Of a stretch of DNA of 64,000 nucleotides, positions 19,154-27,960 are shown piece after piece. Source of the stretch: Intestinibacter bartlettii (GTDB lineage Bacteria; Bacillota; Clostridia; Peptostreptococcales; Peptostreptococcaceae); NCBI RefSeq assembly GCF_000154445.1, contig NZ_DS499564.1. One strand, 5' to 3'. Under the pieces are notes generated by a model. That model was not told the DNA's origin. It saw only the letters and a program-made list of their open reading frames with translations, and made no database searches. Made by a program: the position numbers and the translations under genes. How positions within the stretch are numbered: the first letter of the stretch is position 1; each line of letters starts with the position of its first letter.

Positions 19154-19684
19154 TTGAAGAGAAAAAAAAGAAAACACATCAGCCAAAGTAAACGCAGTGC
19201 TAGAAGTTCTTCATCAAATAGAGATTGTAATAATTCTACTACCTCAAATTCTAATACTACTTCACAAAATGATAATATAAATAACGAGCAAAATAGTTGT
19301 AATTGTGATAGTAGTAATAACAATAACAGTAACAGTAACAATAATGATAATAATCAAAATACAAACGCTAACTCAACTAATCAAAATTCTAAGTTGTGTT
19401 ATTTTTCGGCATTTGATTACTTTGTATTATCATCTACTTTGGCAATTGCTTTAGCTGAAGAATTATCAGATACCGATATAGATATATTATCTACGTTTCT
19501 TGCTACATTGTCGGATCAACTTGCATTAATCGGTGATCTTAATTCATGTGCACAAGGTGAGACAGAAAATGCATTCGTTCCTCCAATTCCTGCTAATACA
19601 CCTTCAAGTAGAGGATATTCTAATTCTAGCAATTTAAAAAGACGTTCAAAAAAAATAGTAAAAAGAAAGATTAAAAAGAAATAA
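19154..19684 (+). CDS. Asn/Ser-rich hypothetical protein with conserved core
   Basis: 176 aa, not a family I can name. Residues 1-20 are strongly basic, ~20-78 are low-complexity Asn/Ser/Thr/Asp with three cysteines, ~80-130 form a conserved-looking helical core (CYFSAFDYFVLSSTLAIALA, SDTDIDILSTFLATLSDQLA), and the C-terminal 20 residues are again basic (RRSKKIVKRKIKKK). The charge pattern suggests binding to DNA, RNA or spore surface polymers. Start TTG at 19154 with GAGGTGAT just upstream. It is divergent from the amidase and precedes a SpoIVB-type gene, so a spore-associated role is possible but unproven. Confidence 0.65.
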   Translation: MKRKKRKHISQSKRSARSSSSNRDCNNSTTSNSNTTSQNDNINNEQNSCNCDSSNNNNSNSNNNDNNQNTNANSTNQNSKLCYFSAFDYFVLSSTLAIALAEELSDTDIDILSTFLATLSDQLALIGDLNSCAQGETENAFVPPIPANTPSSRGYSNSSNLKRRSKKIVKRKIKKK

Positions 19685-19875
19685 AATCAAGTTCGCTTAA
19701 ATTTTATTTCTTTTTTATTTTTTTGTTTTACTTATTTCAACATGTCCCATTTATTCTTTGTTTATTTATGCAATCTACGGATTTGTTGAATCTCATTTCC
19801 AAGCATTAAAAAATCACTTCTGCAAAATATAATATTAAGCACCAACCAAATCAAAGAAAGAAGGTGTTTATAACA

Positions 19876-20850
19876 TTGCCAAATTTTAATAAAAAATTTA
19901 ATTTAAGATTTAATAAGCTCCTTTTTATTTGTTTTACCTTTTTACTATATTTTTTCATGAATAATGTAAATTATGCATATTCTTTAGAAAAAAATAATGA
20001 TACGTATTTAATTCCGATTGGGAAAGTAATTCAGGTTGATGGTGAACTAGAAAATCTAATTGTTCGCAATGAAATTAAAGGATGTCCTCTAAAATGTGGT
20101 GATTTAATTTTAGAAGTTGAAGGAAATTCTATAAAAAGTTTTAATAACTTAGCAGATGTCTTTTATTCTTCTAATAGCAATCAATTAAAAATCAAGATTA
20201 AAAGAGGAAATGATATTAAAAATTTAATATGTTATAAAGAACCATTAAAAAAAGTAAATTTCAACAATGCGATATCAGGTTTTGCTACTTTAACTTATAT
20301 TAATCCCCAAACTAATGAATTTGGTGCTGTTGGACATTCTATTAATATAGGAAATGCAAAGCAAATACCTATTAAAGCAGGTGAAATTTCTACAACTACT
20401 AATTTAGATATTCAGAAATCGTATCGAGGTAATGTCGGATGTATTAATGCTAATAAAAATTATTTAATCGGTAATTTTAATACAAATACTCAATACGGTA
20501 TAAAAGGCATAACTAAGAATATTGATTTTTCAAATGAAGAAAAATACAAAGTAGCTTCTTTAGACGAGGTTGAATTGGGAAATGCACAAATAATACTACA
20601 AAACAAACAAAATAAATGTGTAAAATACGATATTGAAATATTAAAAATTGAAAATCAAACTTCTCCATCTCCAAAAACTTTTAAAATAAAAATTGTAGAT
20701 GAAGATTTATTAAGAGATACTGGAGGAATTGTGCAAGGAATGAGTGGAACGCCAATTATACAAAATGGGAAAATAATCGGTGCAGTTTCACATGCTCTAG
20801 AAAATAATCCTAAGGTAGGATATGGTGTCTATATAAAATGGATGCTTTAA
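19876..20850 (+). CDS. spoIVB2: SpoIVB-type S55 serine peptidase
   Basis: About 324 aa: an N-terminal membrane anchor or signal, a PDZ domain (residues ~45-120 with CGDLILEVEGNSI), and an S55 peptidase domain with the catalytic His in FGAVGHSI and Ser in GGIVQGMSGTPI, ending GYGVYIKWML. SpoIVB proteases act in the inter-membrane space of the sporangium and signal to the mother cell. B. subtilis SpoIVB is ~426 aa, so this one is shorter. The location beside PBP1 matches my memory of the C. difficile paralogue SpoIVB2. The frame opens with a GTG at 19864, but that GTG is part of the AAGAAGGTG ribosome site; TTG at 19876 is preferred. Confidence 0.85.
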   Translation: MPNFNKKFNLRFNKLLFICFTFLLYFFMNNVNYAYSLEKNNDTYLIPIGKVIQVDGELENLIVRNEIKGCPLKCGDLILEVEGNSIKSFNNLADVFYSSNSNQLKIKIKRGNDIKNLICYKEPLKKVNFNNAISGFATLTYINPQTNEFGAVGHSINIGNAKQIPIKAGEISTTTNLDIQKSYRGNVGCINANKNYLIGNFNTNTQYGIKGITKNIDFSNEEKYKVASLDEVELGNAQIILQNKQNKCVKYDIEILKIENQTSPSPKTFKIKIVDEDLLRDTGGIVQGMSGTPIIQNGKIIGAVSHALENNPKVGYGVYIKWML

Positions 20851-20864
20851 TCTAATAACTTAAA

Positions 20865-20902
20865 TAAAAATAATCTCTAAGTATTGCTTAGGGATTATTT
20901 TT
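20865..20902 (+). terminator. Terminator of the SpoIVB-type gene
   Basis: Arms AAAAATAATCTCTAAG and CTTAGGGATTATTTTT (one mismatch) with a 5-base loop, 15 bases after the stop. Confidence 0.8.
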
Positions 20903-21018
20903 ATAACGCAAATATGCATAACATGTCCACGCTATACATATTTATTTTGTAGCAGTAAAAAATATAATAAATATTTGTTTGCAACTATTTTTAATCTATA
21001 TCATTCCTCTAATTATTA

Positions 21019-21048
21019 TTGTTAAACTTAGTATTTAAAGGATATAAT
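21019..21048 (+). promoter_or_regulatory. Possible SigA promoter for the class A PBP gene
   Basis: TTGTTA and TATAAT separated by 18 bases, ~120 bases before the PBP start codon. The rest of the 20903-21170 gap shows nothing else. A second TATAAT nearer the gene (around 21138) has no convincing -35 partner. Confidence 0.4.
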
Positions 21049-21170
21049 TATAACATAGATTATTGCCGATATTTAAATTTAAAGAAGTTTACATATTCTT
21101 ACAAATTTTAATTAACTATAAAAAGGAAATAAAATATGTTATAATTATGCATTAAGTAAGGAGGTATATA

Positions 21171-23864
21171 ATGAGCAAAAATAATAATGATGATAAAAAT
21201 AAAATTAGAAGAAGAAAAGTTACCTCTTCTAATACTGATGTAAATAAAAATACATCTAAAGATAATTATAAAAAAGTTTCATCAAAACCTAAAAAACATA
21301 GAAAAAGAAGTAAAACCAAAATTGCTGGTATGCTTATTTTATTTATGCTAGTAACAGTTGTTGCTGTTGGTTCTGCATTAGTCTTTTCATCTTTAAGAAA
21401 TACTGAAGTCGTAACTAAATCTTTATTAGATTCGAAAACTAACAATAAAACAGTATTACTTTATACAGATGGAAGTAAATTAGCAGAGGCTGAAACAGGA
21501 CATAAGAAAATTCCGCTTAAGAAGTTAAATAACAAAACTGTTAAAAATGCCCTTGTCGCAATAGAAGACTCAAGATTTTACCAACATAATGGTGTCGATT
21601 TAAGAGGTCTAGCTAGATCTGTTAAAGAAAATCTTCTTGGAAACAGACAAGGTGGTAGTACAATACCTATGCAGGTTTCAAAATTACTTTTAACATCTCA
21701 AGAACAAACTATAACTCGTAAAATAAAAGATATCTACTATGCTTATGAAATGAGTAAAAAAGTAAGCAAAGAAGATATATTACTTACCTATCTAAATAAC
21801 ATGTATGTAGGTAATAGTTTTTATGGAATTGAAGCAGCAGCACAAGGATACTTTAATAAAACAGCAGAAAAGCTTACTTTACCTGAAGCAGCTATGTTAG
21901 TTGGTGCTACAAATAATCCATATAAATATTCACCTTATACAAAGCTTAAATTAGACGGTACTGAACAGAGATCAGATTTAGAAAATAAGTTATTATTCTA
22001 TTCACATACTGAAAATGATGGATTCGATGATCCAACTCAAGTAGAATTAAATATGATAGATAAATTATACTCTTGGGGATTAATAACAGATTATGATACA
22101 TATAGCCAATTAAAGAAAGGTACTATGATTGTAAGAAAGGCAGTATTAAATGAAAATGCTGTTGGTAGAGCTAAAACAGTACTTGGAAAAATGAAACAAT
22201 ACGGCTATATATCTCAAAGTGAATATGATCAAGCATGTTTAGATGCTGCCAATATTAAAATCGAAATTCCTAAAAATATACAAACAATTGTTTCAAGTGT
22301 TGAAGATTATGTATATGATGAAGTTATAAATGCATTAAAAGATCAAGGTTATACACAAGAAGAAGCTAATAACCTATATTATAACGGTGGTCTTCAAATA
22401 CAAACTACTATAGATTCTAGTATGCAAGCTGAACTTGAGGCACAATATAATAATAGTAGCAATTTCCCATCTACTATAACTGATGCTAATGGTGTAACTC
22501 AGCCACAGTCTGCTATGGTTATAATTGACTATCACAACGGTCAAATTAAGTCATTAATAGGTGGTAGAAATGTAAAAGGTAAAAGAACTTTAAACAGAGC
22601 TACAAGTCCTGTTCAACCTGGTTCAACAATAAAACCACTTTCTATCTATACTGCTGCAATTGATACATTAGAAATGACTCAATCCACAGTATTTAGTGAT
22701 GCAAGAGGTGGATATAAATTTAAAGAAAATAGAAAATGGAATCCATCTACAACTACTGCAGGTGTTGGAAATATGAGTTTACGTCTAGGTCTTGCAAAAT
22801 CTTCAAATACAGTAGCTGTAAAAACTGCTGAAAATCTTGGAGAAAGTTATCAAGATTGTATAGATGTAATGATGGATTATCTTAAAAACTTCGGAATAAC
22901 AACTGTTGTAGACAGTAAAACAAATAGTTCAAACACTACAGATAGATCATTCCCTTCTCTAGTTTTAGGAGGTATGGCTTATGGTATTTCTCCACTTGAA
23001 ATGTCTGCAGCTTATGGTGCTTTAGCAAATGGTGGTGTTTATATAGAACCTACTGTATTCACTACAGTTAGCACATATAATGGTGAATTAATCGTCAAAT
23101 CAACTCCACAAGAACACAGAGTTGTAGATGAAGAAGTAGCATACGTTATGACAGATATGCTTAAAGCAGTTCTTACAGAAGGTACTGGTTCTGACGCTTC
23201 AATAGGTAAAATGCCTGTAGCTGGTAAAACTGGTACAACTAATAATAAATATTGTGTATGGTTTGTTGGATATACTCCATACTATGTTGGTGCAACATAT
23301 ATAGGTGATGATGTTGGACGTAAAGATTCTAATGGAAATAAAATTGATTTAAGACCAGTAGAAGGTTCAAGTTCAACAACTGCAAAATTATGGGCTAATG
23401 TAATGAAACCTATACATGAAAACCTAGAAGTTGTAGATTTTGAAAAACCATCAGGAATAAACTTCTACAAAATAAACTTAACAGATGGTGGTCTATCATC
23501 TTATGGTTCAAATGCAGCATTTGTTAAAGGTACATCACCAACTAGAACAAGTTCTTATAGTGTTCCTACTCCAAGTAATACAGGAACTACTCAAGATGAA
23601 CCGACTAATGATAATGCTGGAGATGGAGATAATCCTCCTGACGACAATACTGATAATAATAATGGTGATAACACTAACGACAATAATAACAATAATAATC
23701 AAACTCCTGGTGGAAATCAAGATGATAATAATAATGGTGACAACGGAAATACCGGTGGTGGAGATAATCAAGATAATACCACTCCAGGAGATAATGGAGA
23801 AACAAATACTGGTGGCATTACTGACACTAACAATGCAACTGAAGCTTTACAACCTGAACAATAA
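21171..23864 (+). CDS. pbp1: Class A penicillin-binding protein (glycosyltransferase/transpeptidase)
   Basis: 897-aa bifunctional cell-wall synthase. A basic cytoplasmic N-terminus (~45 residues) and one membrane helix (~47-70) are followed by a GT51 glycosyltransferase domain with the catalytic motif AIEDSRFYQHNGVD near residue 131 and GGSTIPMQ. The transpeptidase has active-site STIK near 486, SSN near 543 and KTGTT near 685. From ~785 to the end is a disordered Asp/Asn/Gly/Thr-rich tail. It polymerises and cross-links peptidoglycan outside the membrane. The length and tail agree with what I recall of C. difficile PBP1. GGAGGT lies upstream of the ATG. Confidence 0.95.
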   Translation: MSKNNNDDKNKIRRRKVTSSNTDVNKNTSKDNYKKVSSKPKKHRKRSKTKIAGMLILFMLVTVVAVGSALVFSSLRNTEVVTKSLLDSKTNNKTVLLYTDGSKLAEAETGHKKIPLKKLNNKTVKNALVAIEDSRFYQHNGVDLRGLARSVKENLLGNRQGGSTIPMQVSKLLLTSQEQTITRKIKDIYYAYEMSKKVSKEDILLTYLNNMYVGNSFYGIEAAAQGYFNKTAEKLTLPEAAMLVGATNNPYKYSPYTKLKLDGTEQRSDLENKLLFYSHTENDGFDDPTQVELNMIDKLYSWGLITDYDTYSQLKKGTMIVRKAVLNENAVGRAKTVLGKMKQYGYISQSEYDQACLDAANIKIEIPKNIQTIVSSVEDYVYDEVINALKDQGYTQEEANNLYYNGGLQIQTTIDSSMQAELEAQYNNSSNFPSTITDANGVTQPQSAMVIIDYHNGQIKSLIGGRNVKGKRTLNRATSPVQPGSTIKPLSIYTAAIDTLEMTQSTVFSDARGGYKFKENRKWNPSTTTAGVGNMSLRLGLAKSSNTVAVKTAENLGESYQDCIDVMMDYLKNFGITTVVDSKTNSSNTTDRSFPSLVLGGMAYGISPLEMSAAYGALANGGVYIEPTVFTTVSTYNGELIVKSTPQEHRVVDEEVAYVMTDMLKAVLTEGTGSDASIGKMPVAGKTGTTNNKYCVWFVGYTPYYVGATYIGDDVGRKDSNGNKIDLRPVEGSSSTTAKLWANVMKPIHENLEVVDFEKPSGINFYKINLTDGGLSSYGSNAAFVKGTSPTRTSSYSVPTPSNTGTTQDEPTNDNAGDGDNPPDDNTDNNNGDNTNDNNNNNNQTPGGNQDDNNNGDNGNTGGGDNQDNTTPGDNGETNTGGITDTNNATEALQPEQ

Positions 23865-23885
23865 TATAAAATTTCAATTAAAAAT

Positions 23886-23921
23886 AAAATGCCATGGATT
23901 TCAAAATCCATGGCATTTATT
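23886..23921. terminator. Shared bidirectional terminator
   Basis: Perfect stem AAATGCCATGGATTT / AAATCCATGGCATTT between the convergent PBP and spoVAE genes, with A and T runs on the two sides, so it can end both transcripts. Confidence 0.9.
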
Positions 23922-23935
23922 ATTATATATAAAAA

Positions 23936-24298
23936 TCAAGGTTTTGCCTTTGGCGTAAATATTACTGCCATAACATATCCAAAAAATATTGCTGCAGCAA
24001 TTCCTCCTGCAGTTGCTATTGTTCCTCCAGTTAATATTCCTAAAAAACCATCTTTTTTAATTCCCTCTATAACTCCATTTCCAAGTGAATATCCAAATCC
24101 AATAATCGGAACTGTTGCTCCTGCTGCCCCAAAATCCACTATTTTATCGTAAATTCCTAAAAAAGTAAGTATTACACCTGTTGTTACATAAGTTACCATT
24201 ACATAAGGAGTTTGAAGTTTAAAGTAGTCCATCAAAATCTGTGCGATTAAACAAATTGTTCCTCCTACAAGAAATACTTTTAAATAATTTATTATCAT
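23936..24298 (-). CDS. spoVAE: Stage V sporulation protein AE
   Basis: 120-aa membrane protein with three to four hydrophobic helices and family motifs LVGGTICLIAQILMDYFKL and FGAAGATVPIIGFGYSLGNG. With SpoVAC and SpoVAD it forms the spore inner-membrane channel through which dipicolinic acid enters during sporulation and leaves at germination. Last gene of a compact spoVAC-spoVAD-spoVAE operon, 35 bases after spoVAD; the usual minimal set in Clostridia. Confidence 0.93.
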   Translation of the reverse strand: MIINYLKVFLVGGTICLIAQILMDYFKLQTPYVMVTYVTTGVILTFLGIYDKIVDFGAAGATVPIIGFGYSLGNGVIEGIKKDGFLGILTGGTIATAGGIAAAIFFGYVMAVIFTPKAKP

Positions 24299-24333
24299 AT
24301 TTTCACATCCTATAATTTTATTAAACTATTAAT

Positions 24334-25347
24334 TTACTCGCTTTCAATTACTACTGCATGTGCAATACATGGTATTGTTTGTTTTTGAAGAGTACTTGTT
24401 GGCGATAATAATGCCCCAGTCGACACTAACATTACTTTTTTAAATTCTTTATTTACTAATTTAGGATAGATATAAGATGCAAATACAGTAGCTGAACATC
24501 CACATCCACTTCCTCCACAGTGAACATCTTGTTGTTCTAAATCAAAAATTTCTAATCCACAATCTGTGTAAACATCAAATATATCGATTCCTCTTTGTCT
24601 CAATAAATCAGCTGTAATTTTTTTACCTAATTGACCCAAATCTCCTGTAGCAATTAAATCAAATGATTTTGGGTCATCTTTTGTATCTTCAAAATAAGAA
24701 TATATAGTATCTACAGCTGCTGGTGCCATAGCTGCTCCCATATTATTTCCGTCTTCTATTCCTTTATCTACAACTTTTCCTATTGTTATATATTTTACCT
24801 TTGGACCCTCTCCACTACTTGATATAAGAGCACTTCCCGCACCTGTAACTGTCCATTGTGCAGTCATAGGCTTTTGGTTTCCAAGTTCTAATGGGAATCT
24901 AAATTGCCTTTCAGCTGTGCAGTAGTGGCTTGATGTTCCATTAAGAGCATAATCCGCAAAACCGCCGTCGACTACAATAGAACTTAAACACATTCCAAGT
25001 GCCATTGTTGAACAAGCACCATATATTCCACAAAACGGAATGCCCAATGCCCTTGCTGCAAATGATGCCGGGAATATTTGATTGATTAAATCTCCACCAA
25101 ATAAGAATTCTATATCCTCTAGTTGTTTTTCCACCTTTTGAACTGCCGTTTCTAATGCAGTTTGAATCATTTTACTTTCTGCCAATTCCCATGTTTTCTC
25201 ACCATATAAATCGTCTGACAAAATCACATCAAACTTGTCTTTTAATGGTCCCTTTCCTTCTTTTGGCCCCACTATTGATGCAGTAGAGATAATAGTCGGG
25301 CTATTTTGCATTTTCATAGTTCTTTTTCCTATTCGCTTATTTCTCAT
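24334..25347 (-). CDS. spoVAD: Stage V sporulation protein AD
   Basis: 337-aa soluble protein with a thiolase/ketoacyl-synthase-like fold, full length for SpoVAD. It is the dipicolinic-acid-binding component of the SpoVA complex. Family stretches include PTIISTASIVGPKEGKGPL, GAAMAPAAVDTI and a Cys-rich GGSGCGCSATVFASY. AAGGAG precedes the ATG. An internal ATG at codon 11 is a weaker alternative. Confidence 0.95.
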   Translation of the reverse strand: MRNKRIGKRTMKMQNSPTIISTASIVGPKEGKGPLKDKFDVILSDDLYGEKTWELAESKMIQTALETAVQKVEKQLEDIEFLFGGDLINQIFPASFAARALGIPFCGIYGACSTMALGMCLSSIVVDGGFADYALNGTSSHYCTAERQFRFPLELGNQKPMTAQWTVTGAGSALISSSGEGPKVKYITIGKVVDKGIEDGNNMGAAMAPAAVDTIYSYFEDTKDDPKSFDLIATGDLGQLGKKITADLLRQRGIDIFDVYTDCGLEIFDLEQQDVHCGGSGCGCSATVFASYIYPKLVNKEFKKVMLVSTGALLSPTSTLQKQTIPCIAHAVVIESE

Positions 25348-25359
25348 TATCTCTTCTCC

Positions 25360-25839
25360 TTACTTAAATATAATTTGTACTATGTAGTAAACAAGTCCAA
25401 ACAAAATAGAAGACCCTATTCCATAAACTAAAACAGGCCCTGCAATTTTAAATAAATTTGCTCCAACTCCAAGTACATATCCTTCTCGTTTAAATTCCAT
25501 AGCTGGAGAAACTATAGAGTTTGCAAATCCTGTGATAGGAATTATTGAACCAGCTCCAGCTCTTTTTCCAATTAAGTCATAAACTCCCAATCCTGTTAAA
25601 AGTGCCCCAATAAAAATTAATGTTATTGATGTACAAGTCGACGCTGTTTGTTTATCTAGTCCAGCAAAGTTCATATATGAGTCGTTAATTCCTTGACCTA
25701 TCATACAAATAATTCCACCTACTATAAATGCCATAATATAGTTTTTTATATATGGTGGTTTTGGGCTTATTTGCTCTACATAGTCCTTATATTTTTTATC
25801 TTGATTTTGTTGATTATTTGAATTGTTTTGATTTGGCAT
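25360..25839 (-). CDS. spoVAC: Stage V sporulation protein AC
   Basis: 159-aa membrane protein with about four helices after an Asn/Gln-rich, hydrophilic N-terminus of ~35 residues. It shares motifs with SpoVAE (VGGIICMIGQGI; AGAGSIIPITGFANSIVSPA), as expected for these related channel subunits; SpoVAC itself behaves as a mechanosensitive channel in studied species. AAGGAG lies just before the ATG. First gene of the spoVA operon, separated from sigF by a 158-base gap holding a hairpin, so it probably has its own forespore promoter. Confidence 0.94.
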   Translation of the reverse strand: MPNQNNSNNQQNQDKKYKDYVEQISPKPPYIKNYIMAFIVGGIICMIGQGINDSYMNFAGLDKQTASTCTSITLIFIGALLTGLGVYDLIGKRAGAGSIIPITGFANSIVSPAMEFKREGYVLGVGANLFKIAGPVLVYGIGSSILFGLVYYIVQIIFK

Positions 25840-25916
25840 AAAGCTACTCCTTTCCTAACCTTTTATAGTTAATATTTCTATTATTGTTTGGAAAAAAGCA
25901 AAAAAAATACATCTTT

Positions 25917-25960
25917 GAAAAATCTTTATTCTAATAAATTTTTAAAAGAATCGATTTTTC
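25917..25960 (-). terminator. Hairpin between sigF and spoVAC
   Basis: Arms GAAAAATC / GATTTTTC with an inner ATTCT / AGAAT pair, 38 bases after the sigF stop. The T run is short, so termination may be partial. Beyond it the minus strand has TGTAT, 15-18 bases, then CAAACAATA, loosely like a SigG promoter for spoVAC. Confidence 0.5.
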
Positions 25961-25997
25961 TTAAATGTATTTCTCTAAATTATTTTTATGTAAAATC

Positions 25998-26765
25998 CTA
26001 CATTTCTATATATAACTTTAATTTGTGTAAAACTTTTTTCTCTATTCTAGATACTTGAACTTGAGATATATTTAATAATTCTCCTATCTCACTTTGTGTT
26101 TTATCTTCAAAATATCTAAGCATAATAATTTGTCGCTCTCTTTTATCTAATTTTCCTAGTACTTCCTTAAGTAGTATATTATCTACCACCTTATCTTCTT
26201 CTGCCTCCCCTTTTTGAGATATTTTGTCGATAAGGCATATTGGAGACCCCTCTTCTTCATGAATAACTCCTTGTAAATATTCAACAGAAAAATTAGACTC
26301 TATTGCCATTACTACATCTTCTTTTTCTACCCCTATTGCTTCTGCCAATTCTTCTATTGTAGGGTCTCTACCTAGTTTTTTACTTAGCATTTCTCCTTGC
26401 ATCTTAACTTTAATTGCAAGCTGTTTTAAAGAACGAGATACTTTGACCATTCCGTCATCTCTTAAATATCTTTTTATTTCGCCTAATATCATAGGAACAG
26501 CATATGTAGAGAATTTTACATTATAGCTAGGATCAAATTTATATATGGCTTTTATTAAACCTATAGAACCTAATTGAAATAAATCATCTCTTTCGTATCC
26601 TATATTTGAAAATTTTCCTATTACACTTCTGACTAACCCGAGGTTGCTAGATATAAGCAAAGCCTTAGCTTCTTCATCTCCATTTTGTACTTTTTGTATC
26701 AAATCTAGAGTTTCTTCATGGCTAAGTAAATGCTTCTTTTCTTCTTTTTTAGCAGTTATCCCCAT
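25998..26765 (-). CDS. sigF: RNA polymerase sigma factor SigF (forespore)
   Basis: About 255 aa. The first forespore-specific sigma factor. Region 2 (AKALLISSNLGLVRSVIGKF through YAVPMILGEIKRYLRDDG) and region 4 (LDKRERQIIMLRYFEDKTQS, then QVQVSRIEKKVL-like HTH) are intact. It is held inactive by SpoIIAB and released by dephosphorylated SpoIIAA, the two upstream genes. The frame could start two codons earlier at a TTG, but the spacing of GAGG to the ATG at 26765 (seven bases) favours the ATG. Third gene of the spoIIA operon, 26 bases after spoIIAB. Confidence 0.96.
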   Translation of the reverse strand: MGITAKKEEKKHLLSHEETLDLIQKVQNGDEEAKALLISSNLGLVRSVIGKFSNIGYERDDLFQLGSIGLIKAIYKFDPSYNVKFSTYAVPMILGEIKRYLRDDGMVKVSRSLKQLAIKVKMQGEMLSKKLGRDPTIEELAEAIGVEKEDVVMAIESNFSVEYLQGVIHEEEGSPICLIDKISQKGEAEEDKVVDNILLKEVLGKLDKRERQIIMLRYFEDKTQSEIGELLNISQVQVSRIEKKVLHKLKLYIEM

Positions 26766-26791
26766 AATCAAACCTCAATTCTATGTTAGAT

Positions 26792-27217
26792 TTATTTAGG
26801 TACTTCAATTGTTTTAGTCATTATAACCTTTGTTCCTTCTCCTACGATTGATGCCACTTGCATATCATCCATAAAACTTTCCATAAATGAAAATCCCATA
26901 CCAGAACGTTCTAATTCTGGTTTTGATGTAAACATCGGTTGTTTTGCTTCTTCTATATCTTCTATTCCTTTGCCATAATCCTCAACTACTACTTTTATTG
27001 TATTTTCAATTAGTTCACATCTCATATGTACAAACTTTGTTTCATCTTCTTCATATCCGTGAATAATTGCATTTGTAACAGCTTCAGATACAGCTGTTTT
27101 TATATCAGATAATTCATCTATAGTTGGATCTAATTTAGCTGCAAAAGATGCAACTATTACTCTTGCAAGGCTCTCATTCTCTGATTTTGCAGAAAATTTT
27201 ACTTCCATAATGTTCAT
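26792..27217 (-). CDS. spoIIAB: Anti-sigma F factor / serine kinase SpoIIAB
   Basis: 141 aa with a GHKL-type ATPase fold: AVSEAVTNAIIHGYE (N box), VEDYGKGIED (G1), MGFSFMESFMD (G2). It binds SigF and blocks it, and phosphorylates SpoIIAA. AGGGGG lies nine bases before the ATG. Middle gene of spoIIAA-spoIIAB-sigF. Confidence 0.96.
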   Translation of the reverse strand: MNIMEVKFSAKSENESLARVIVASFAAKLDPTIDELSDIKTAVSEAVTNAIIHGYEEDETKFVHMRCELIENTIKVVVEDYGKGIEDIEEAKQPMFTSKPELERSGMGFSFMESFMDDMQVASIVGEGTKVIMTKTIEVPK

Positions 27218-27234
27218 AATATAGTTCCCCCTTA

Positions 27235-27567
27235 TTAAGAATTTATCGCATCTTCATATGATTCACATACTTTGATTATTTTTCCCATTCCTGATAAATT
27301 AAAAACTCTCTCAACCCTTGGATTCATATTTATTACAGATACATTTCCATGTACATTTGCGATTTTTTTATATCTGCCTATAATAACACCAATTCCTGAA
27401 GAGTCCATAAATTTTATATTGTGGAAATCGAATATAATATTTTTTATATTCTTTCTCATTATAATATCGTCTACATTTTCTCTTATATAATTTGCTACAT
27501 GATGATCTAGCTCTGTTGTTGTAAATTGTACAAGCAATGTCTTATCATCTAAATAACATTTTATCAT
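27235..27567 (-). CDS. spoIIAA: Anti-sigma F factor antagonist SpoIIAA
   Basis: 110-aa STAS-domain protein. The phosphorylated serine is in FMDSSGIGVIIGRYK. When dephosphorylated it displaces SigF from SpoIIAB and starts the forespore programme. GGGAGG precedes the ATG. First gene of the operon, with a SigH-type promoter ~35 bases upstream of its start. Confidence 0.96.
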   Translation of the reverse strand: MIKCYLDDKTLLVQFTTTELDHHVANYIRENVDDIIMRKNIKNIIFDFHNIKFMDSSGIGVIIGRYKKIANVHGNVSVINMNPRVERVFNLSGMGKIIKVCESYEDAINS

Positions 27568-27600
27568 ATTGCATTCCTCCCATTTGAAGTTTACTGATAA

Positions 27601-27630
27601 TCAATTCGATTTTTTATAAATTGATTCCTT
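27601..27630 (-). promoter_or_regulatory. SigH-type promoter of the spoIIA operon
   Basis: On the minus strand AAGGAATCAA and ATCGAATTGA occur with 18 bases between AGGA and GAAT, an almost exact match to the SigH consensus (RnAGGAwww, then RnnGAATww at the right spacing). spoIIA operons are classical SigH targets. Confidence 0.7.
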
Positions 27631-27762
27631 CAAAGAAATTGCACTAGTTTTGTTTTATTATGTCTATGGAAGTTATAATACAAAACTAAAGAAATACTAT
27701 TTATCATTATTTCCTATTTTGGAATTTATATACATGTATAAATTTAAAATAAACAATAGAAA

Positions 27763-27935
27763 GTGCCTGTAAAAAATTACAGGCACTGTATATTATTATT
27801 TAGTTATTTAATTATTATAATGGACTATTTGCTTCCATCCCTAGCCATTGGTATTGGTATGAATTATTTTGTAGTCAATTTACCCTATCTAAATTCGCAG
27901 TGACTACTTCTGCTACGGAAAACTTATATTATATA
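27763..27935 (-). ncRNA. Candidate structured RNA between folT and spoIIAA
   Basis: This protein-free stretch has nested inverted repeats: GTAGTCA and TGACTAC enclosing AATTTA and TAAATT (27865-27905), then a perfect hairpin AGTGCCTGTAA / TTACAGGCACT at 27763-27788 that could end the RNA. It is less A+T-rich than its flanks. I do not recognise a known riboswitch or sRNA family. It could be a folT 3' region, an independent small RNA or part of a spoIIA leader. Confidence 0.4.
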
Positions 27936-27960
27936 TTAAATCTCACTAAATATTTATTTT

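Noticed and set aside
23485..23958. Overlapping frame of 157 aa in the PBP tail
   Set aside because: It is a shifted reading of the repeat-rich tail (Ile/Met/Leu runs) and has no ribosome site.
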